Source: Owenia fusiformis
Lineage: Eukaryota; Annelida; Polychaeta; Sabellida; Oweniidae
Assembly (NCBI GenBank): GCA_903813345.2
Contig: CAIIXF020000009.1
Location: 12,582,030 to 12,646,029, forward strand
DNA: 64,000 bases
Direction: 5' to 3'
The position numbers and the translations under genes are program-made. Below are positions 48,701 through 57,700 of this stretch, piece by piece (position 1 is the stretch's first letter; every line of letters begins with the position of its first letter). The notes under the pieces are model-generated. The model had not been told where the DNA came from. It did not search any database and worked only from the letters and a program-made list of their open reading frames with translations.

Positions 48701-51700
48701 GTCAAAGTATATGAATAGATGAGTTGAAGTTTGGTATATTCTAATTGTAATTGTATTATAGGTGCTAATGAGAACAATGAGAAGGCCAAGGACAAGAAGA
48801 TAGAGTTCATACCTGATGTATGCAATAGTCAAAGTATATGAATAGATGAGTTGAAGTTTGGTATATTCTGATTGTAATTGTATTATAGGTGCTAATGAGA
48901 ACAATGAGAAGGCCAAGGACAAGAAAATGGGAGTTCAACCTGATGTTTGCAATAGTCAAAGTATATGAATAGATGAGTTGAAGTATGGTATATTCTGATT
49001 GTAATTGTATTATAGGTGCTAATGAGAACAATGAGAAGGCCAAGGACAAGAAAATGGGAGTTCAACCTGATGTTTGCAATAGTCAAAGTATATGAATAGA
49101 TGAGTTGAAGTTTGGTATATTCTGATTGTAATTGTATTATAGGTGCTAATGAGAACAATGAGAAGGCCAAGGACAAGAAAATGGGAGTTCAACCTGATGT
49201 TTGCAATAGTCAAAGTATATGAATAGATGAGTTGAAGTTTGGTATATTCTGATTGTAATTGTATTATAGGTGCTAATGAGAACAATGAGAAGGCCAAGGA
49301 CAAGAAAATGGGAGTTCAACCTGATGTTTGCAATAGTCAAAGTATATGAATAGATGAGTTGAAGTTTGGTATATTCTGATTGTAATTGTATTATAGGTGC
49401 TAATGAGAACAATGAGAAGGCCAAGGACAAGAAAATGGGAGTTCAACCTGATGTTTGCAATAGTCAAAGTATATGAATAGATGAGTTGAAGTTTGGTATA
49501 TTCTGATTGTAATTGTATTATAGGTGCTAATGAGAACAATGAGAAGGCCAAGGACAAGAAAATGGGAGTTCAACCTGATGTTTGCAATAGTCAAAGTATA
49601 TGAATAGATGAGTTGAAGTTTGGTATATTCTGATTGTAATTGTATTATAGGTGCTAATGAGAACAATGAGAAGGCCAAGGACAAGAAGATGGAGTTCATA
49701 CCTGATGTATGCAATAGTCAAAGTATATGAATAGATGAGTTGAAGTTTGGTATATTCTGATTGTAATTGTATTATAGGTGCTAATGAGAACAATGAGAAG
49801 GCCAAGGACAAGAAGATTGAGTTCATACCTGATGTTTGCAATAGTCAAAGTACATATGAATAGATGAGTTGAAGTATGGTATATTCTAATTGTAACTGTA
49901 TTATAGGTGCTAATGAGAACAATGAGAAGGCCAAGGACAAGAAGATTGAGTTCATACCTGATGTTTGCAATAGTCAAAGTACATATGAATAGATGAGTTG
50001 AAGTTTGGTATATTCTGATTGTAATTGTATTATAGGTGCTAATGAGAACAATGAGAAGGCCAAGGACAAGAAAATGGGAGTTCAACCTGATGTATGCAAT
50101 AGTCAAAGTATATGAATAGATGAGTTGAAGTATGGTATATTCTGATTGTAATTGTATTATAGGTGCTAATGAGAACAATGAGAAGGCCAAGGACAAGAAG
50201 ATGGAGTTCATACCTGATGTATGTAATAGTCAAAGTATATGAATAGATGAGTTGAAGTTTGGTATATTTTGATTGTAATTGTATTATAGGTGCTAATGAG
50301 AACAATGAGAAGGCCAAGGACAAGAAAATGGGAGTTCAACCTGATGTATGCAATAGTCAAAGTATATGAATAGATGAGTTGAAGTTTGGTATATTCTGAT
50401 TGTAATTGTATTATAGGTGCTAATGAGAACAATGAGAAGGCCAAGGACAAGAAAATGGGAGTTCAACCTGATGTTTGCAATAGTCAAAGTATATGAATAG
50501 ATGAGTTGAAGTTTGGTATATTTTGATTGTAATTGTATTATAGGTGCTAATGAGAATAATGAGAAGACCAAGGACAAGAAAATGGGAGTTCAACCTGATG
50601 TTTGCAATAGTCAAAGTATATGAATAGATGAGTTGAAGTTTGGTATATTCTGATTGTAATTGTATTATAGGTGCTAATGAGAACAATGAGAAGGCCAAGG
50701 ACAAGAAAATGGGAGTTCAACCTGATGTATGCAATAGTCAAAGTATATGAATAGATGAGTTGAAGTATGGTATATTCTGATTGTAATTGTATTATAGGTG
50801 CTAATGAGAACAATGAGAAGGCCAAGGACAAGAAGATGGAGTTCATACCTGATGTATGTAATAGTCAAAGTATATGAATAGATGAGTTGAAGTTTGGTAT
50901 ATTTTGATTGTAATTGTATTATAGGTGCTAATGAGAACAATGAGAAGGCCAAGGACAAGAAAATGGGAGTTCAACCTGATGTATGCAATAGTCAAAGTAT
51001 ATGAATAGATGAGTTGAAGTTTGGTATATTCTGATTGTAATTGTATTATAGGTGCTAATGAGAACAATGAGAAGGCCAAGGACAAGAAAATGGGAGTTCA
51101 ACCTGATGTTTGCAATAGTCAAAGTATATGAATAGATGAGTTGAAGTTTGGTATATTCTGATTGTTACTGTATTATAGGTGCTAATGAGAACAATGAGAA
51201 GGCCAAGGACAAGAAAATGGGAGTTCAACCTGATGTTTGCAATAGTCAAAGTATATGAATAGATGAGTTGAAGTTTGGTATATTCTGATTGTAATTGTAT
51301 TATAGGTGCTAATGAGAATAATGAGAAGACCAAGGACAAGAAAATGGGAGTTCAACCTGATGTTTGCAATAGTCAAAGTATATGAATAGATGTGTTGAAG
51401 TATGGTATATTCTGATTGTAACTCTATTATAGGTGCTAATGAGAACTATGAGAAGGCCAAGGACAAGAAGATGGAGTTCATACCTTATGTTTGCAATATT
51501 CAAAGTATATGAATAGATGAGTTGAAGTATGGTATATTCTGATTGTAACTGTATTATAGGTGCTAATGAGAACTATGAGAAGGCCAAGGACAAGAAGATG
51601 GAGTTCATACCTGATGTATGCAATAGTGAAAGTATATGAATAGATGAGTTGAAGTATGGTATATTCTGATTGTAACTGTATTATAGGTGCTAATGAGAAT

Positions 51701-54700
51701 AATGAGAAGGCCAAGGACAAGAAGATGGAGTTCATACCTTATGTTTGCAATAGTCAAAGTATATGAATAGATGAGTTGAAGTATGGTATATTCTGATTGT
51801 ATTATAGGTGCTAATGAGAACAATGCGAAGGCCAAGGACATGAAGATGGAGTTCATACCTTATGTTTGCAATATTCAAAGTATATGGGGAGATGAGTTGA
51901 AGTATGGTATATTCTGATTGTATTATAGGTGCTAATGAGAACAATGCGAAGGCCAAGGACATGAAGATGGAGTTCATACCTTATGTTTGCAATATTCAAA
52001 GTATATGGGGAGATGAGTTGAAGTATGGTATATTCTGATTGTAATTATCCCACCGAACGAAGTTCGAGAGGGATATAGGAAAGCCGTCCGTCCGTCCGTC
52101 TGTCCGTCCGTTCGTCCGTCTGTCCGTCCGTCCGTCTGTTTGTCCGGGCGATAACTCAAATACCATTTCACGGATTTGATTCAAATTTTATAGGCTTATG
52201 CCTTATGGGTGTAGGACCTCTGCTCGAGAAGGAATTTTCAATATTGCCACTGAATTCAAAATGGCCGCCATTTTTCGTAAAAATGTAATCTTTAATAACT
52301 CAAATACTAGTTTGCAGATTTGGTTCAAATTTTATATGCTGATGCCTAGAGACACAGTAGATATGTTCGAGTAAAAATTTTCAAGATGGCGGCTAGATTT
52401 TAAAATGGCGGCCATTTTTCGTAAAAAAACTTAATCTTTGATAACTCAAATACCAGTGAACAGATTTGGTTCAAATTGTATATGATGATGCCAAGGGACA
52501 CAGTAGATCTGTTCGAGAAAATTTTTTCAAGATGGCCGCTGAATTTCAAAATGGCGGCCATTTTTCGTAAAAAAACGTAATCTCTGGTAACTCAAATACC
52601 AGTGAACGGATTTGGTTCAAATTTTATATGATGATGCCTAGGGACAAAGGAGCTTCGCTCAAGATGGGATTTTCAAGATGGCCACTGATTGTCGAAATGG
52701 CGGCCATTTTTCGTAAAAAACGTAATCTTCGATAACTCAAATACCAGTGAACGGATTTGGCTCAAATTTTATATGATAATGCCTAGGGACACAATAGATC
52801 TGTTCAAGAAAGAATTTTCAAGATGGCGGCTTGATATTCAAAATGGCGGCTATTTTTCGTAAAAAAGGTAATCTTTGATAACTCAAATACCAGTGAACGG
52901 ATTTGGCTCAGATTTTATATGATGATGCCTAGGGACAAAGGAGATCTGTTTGAGAAAGAATTTTCAAGATGGCGGCTGAATTTCAAAATGGACGCCATTT
53001 TTCGTAAAAAACGTAATTTTTGATGACTCAAATACCAGTGAACAGATTTGGCTCATTTTTTATGATGATTCCTAGGGACACAGTAGATCTGTTCGAGAAA
53101 ATTTTTTCAAGATGGCGGCTGAATTTCAAAATGGTAGCCATTTTTCATAAGAAAAAACGTAATCTTTGATAAGTCAAATACCAGTGAACAGATTTGGTTC
53201 AAATTTTATATGCTGATGCCCACACACACAGTAGCTCTGTTCGAGAAAAAAATTTTAAGATGGCGGCTGATCTTCAGAATGGCTGCCATTTTTCATTTTC
53301 ATTTTCATAATCTTTGGTAACTCAACTGCCGTTCGGTGGGATTTGCTACTCCGAGGAGTTGCTGTTTTTCTAGTTGTATTATAGGTGCTAATGAGAACTA
53401 TGAGAAGGCCAAGGACAAGAAGATGGAGTTCATACCTTATGTTTGCAATATTCAAAGTATATGAATAGATGAGTTGAAGTATGGTATATTCTGATTGTAA
53501 TTGTATTATAGGTGCTAATGAGAACAATGAGAAGGCCAAGGACAAGAAGATGGAGTTCATACCTTATGTTTGCAATATTCAAAGTATATGAATAGATGAG
53601 TTGAAGTATGGTATATTCTGATTGTAATTGTATTATAGGTGCTAATGAGAACAATGAGAAGGCCAAGGACAAGAAGATAGAGTTCATACCTGATGTATGC
53701 AATAGTCAAAGTATATGAATAGATGAGTTGAAGTTTGGTATATTCTGATTGTAATTGTATTATAGGTGCTAATGAGAACAATGAGAAGGCCAAGGACAAG
53801 AAGATGGAGTTCATAGCTGATGTAGTAGTCAGAGTGAAGAGTGAACAGCCACTGGACAAGAAGAAACTTAAGGTATGGTAAAGTACAAATTTGAAAAACT
53901 GTGCCAGTGTTTACATAAGTTGCCCATGCTACTTGGTTGCAGGGCAGGTTCTTTTCATTTTCATGTTTAAATGACTTTACCATCAAATTGCAATCAGGTA
54001 GCTGGTAGCTGATAGTCACATTCTCAAATACAGCCTTAGCATGGGTGTAGCAATACTCTAATATGCGATAGTGCAGAAAGACAATAATATTCTTACCTTC
54101 TAAAAAGAAGCTGAACATAATACTAAACTGAGAGCTGAACAAGCTATGTGTAATACATGGGGGAAACATACCAAAAATCAAAATGTTCAATATATACTAC
54201 AAAATACAAAGGTTAACAATGAAGTAATTGTACTACAAGATGTATTTCAAAATTCAAAAAGACTTCTAACCCTATTAGAATTCAATGACAAATTCCACAG
54301 TAATATTAATTTTTTAGACTATTTGAGTCTAAAAAATACTATTCCAAAGCTTGGCTAAGAGACGTCATGGAGAATAATCAAAATATCATTGATTATGAAA
54401 GAAACAAAGCACATGTAAAAAAGTTCATGACTCAGTCAAAGATTAGTAAAATAATATACTGGGAATTTGTTCAGAACCTAGAAAAGAATTCAAAATATAT
54501 AGAAGGATGGAATAAAGATCTGAATTTGTCACTCAATCAAAATGATTGGAAGATGATAAATAAACTTAACAAACTGAGTAACTACGAACCTAAGTTAGCA
54601 TCATTCATTTACAAAGTCCTTCATAGATTTTTAGCAACTAATACATACCTAAAGATGTGTGGACTCATAGAGTCAAACATTTGCACTTTCTGTAAAGCAA

Positions 54701-57700
54701 ATCCTGAAACGATTTGCCATCTTCTGTATGAATGTACTTTTGTAAGTGCTTTATTAAATGACATTAAACAATGGCTCCCTTTGGAGCTCACATTGTTATG
54801 TACTAAACAAAATGTATTGATAGGACCTGAGAGTATAAATGAAAAAACAATCATCCTAAATAATATGCTATGTATTTTTAAAAGGTATGTTTATTTGTGT
54901 AAACATTCTATGCTAAAACCAACACTTAAAGGTTATATAAGTAATGTGAAGGAATATTGTATTATGGATAAACGGGTTGGCAGAGGCGATAAGTGGAAAA
55001 TCATGGAAGCAAAATTAAACAAATGATACTGATGATTTTTCCTTAAAATAAAAAAGATTGCCAATGTAATAACATTTCTTAAGAATAACGCTTAACCAAT
55101 ACTGTATTGTAAAATTGTAAAATGTATGTTTACCATGTAACTGTATTGTAATTGTTTTTTGCAATTGCTTTAACATGCTTATTCTTTGAAATAAAAAAAA
55201 TTAAAAAAAAAAAAAAAATTCTTACCTTCCGTGTTGAAGAGCTCAAATTTCGGGTACAGATTTGAACAGGGTCCGATTATGAACACATCATTTCACCTTT
55301 ATTTGACATTCTTCTTTATGTATATTTGCACAAGTGATAGAAATATATGTCCATATGACAACCGTATTTAGCGTTTTCATGACTTTCCAAAACTGACGAT
55401 AATCATGAAATGTTTTACTGTGAGGTCACCGAATCCCGTTCCCGGAAGCTGAGACCCGATGGTTCGATATGAAAGAAGAAGCAAGTTCTTGTGTATATAA
55501 CGCGGGCTTGATTTCATGTTTATATATGTTTGACTTGTATCCACCAATGAAAATTTGTTCCACTTGAATCAATGCTTTGCGGGAGATATTTGTGTTAATG
55601 GCCATGTTTTTGACTATTGCGCATTAGACTATTGTCAAGGGGGTGGGATTTTTTGGCGTTTGCATCTTTTGGAGTGAAGCGAGCCTCAAAAAAAAAGGGG
55701 GAGGGGTACTGCATTCTAAGCATTAATAAAACTTTAATTTGCTAATGTTTTTTACAAAATTGCCATTTTCATTTTTTGTTTGGGGGTGCAAGCACACCCA
55801 TCACACCCTTTCTGGCTTGGCTTTATGCTAAGTGATTCATTCATTGTATTGGAGCTAAACTTTTTTAATTTTAATGATGTTTACATGAAAATTTTATTAT
55901 GATTATATTTTGCTTTTTCAGAGTGTATTGTGTAATGCAGGGGATGTGGCATATATAGACCTTCTGGATGGAAACAAAGAGGGACATATTCGCTATAAGG
56001 AGGCATCAGGTGTAGAAACATTAGTAGCTACACCACCCCTAGACTGCACAATTAGTCGAATATCAGGTAGGTTTCTAGTTATTTGCACACACGGATCCAG
56101 GATATTGCGCTAGAGGGGGCGCTAATATATCCCAAAAATGTGTGAGAATGAATGCTGAGTGTATGCTATGGGGATGAACACGAATAATATTGAAAATAGA
56201 GTGCAGTTATGGGTAATCTGGGTAATTTTCCCACAATTAAAATATGAATTCATGACTTCCTTTAATTTGTATTACTTTGTTATATATGCCACAAGAGTAA
56301 TTTTACTTCAAACTTTTTTTCTTTATTTCAAACTAAAATGTGTGCATCTTTTATCAACTCGAAATGAAAGGAAATTGAATATCCAGAAATTAAAAGCTCA
56401 TCCAATTTTTTTATTTCAATTACTTACTTGAGTATACTGCCATTAAAGTAAGATTGTATGACATGTAATCACTTTTTAATATGCATGTATATTTTTAATA
56501 TGTGTGTTTTACTTCATAGATGGAACTGTAAAGATGCTGCACTACAAGGTTGTATGTGCCACTGTTGTAAAAGTGTTTTAGCAAATAAAAAATAAATAAA
56601 ATAATTACAGGTGAAGAGGAGAAAAATTACTGGGACAAATTGATTGCACAGAGAGATGCTAAACTGAACTCTAAAACCAGGGACAAGAAACGTGGAAAAC
56701 ATAAGGTAAATTATACTCTTCAAAGTAGAAAGCTTATATCCAATCAGAATGTGGAATGAGAAAATCACCAGAATTTCTGCCTATAGTATAGGTGGCTATG
56801 TGACTTTCATTTCACATTTAAACATTCATAAATAGGGCATTTGAGATTATTGGACTGTATTGTAAAAATTTGAATATGTTGCAATTGTCTGAGAGAAGTT
56901 TAGCTAATTAATGTGGATTCAGAATAGCTGAGTGCAAACAGAAATGTTTGCCTTAAACTTTAAAATGTCAAAGTGATCTCCAAAGTGACTCTGGTTTGGC
57001 AGGAGAATTTGATTTGAATTTCTTACAGTTGAATTCATATTGAAAAATAATGAATTATTAGTATCACGCCCGGTGATCGTACAAAATGGATGGAGGGGGG
57101 AGTAGGCAATTTCTGCAAGAAAACTCAACAAATATCGAAGTTCTATTTTTTTAAGAGAAAATTTACAACTGAATTGCCAAATGAATAGGCGCAGTGCATG
57201 GCAAAATATGTTAGGTCTTCTAGTATTTTTTTTTGAACTGATACCTTTCTAAGATATGAGATCTATTAAAAAAGGCGCATCATCACCAACGTGCAAAAGT
57301 CAATGTTTTTGCTATAAATCAGGCAACAATGGTATACATGACCTGTAATAAATAGGTATAAGGGACATTATTATCACATTACTAATGACATTGCTCACTT
57401 TTTAAAGTTTTTTTTTGATAAAATTTATTTCAGTTTAACATAATTATTCACAGGTATGGTACAAAGATGAGGTTTCAAATTCATAAAGAGTATTTAAGTT
57501 ACTCACACATTTTTCAATATACCATTTGTGAATAGATAACTTTGCTATCAGTATATTTTTGTAATTCTTTACTCTACCTATTCCATATATTTGATTGGCA
57601 GTTATATTTGGGAAATGTTTAGTCCAAAATTCAGCAACTGCTTTGCATTTAACAAAATGATGCTCTAAATTATCTATTTCATCACAGCTTGTACATTTGC

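Noticed and set aside
48172-53859. Dozens of overlapping minus-strand frames (MSLAFSLFSLAPIIQL...)
   Set aside because: All are antisense readings of the 127-bp array units.
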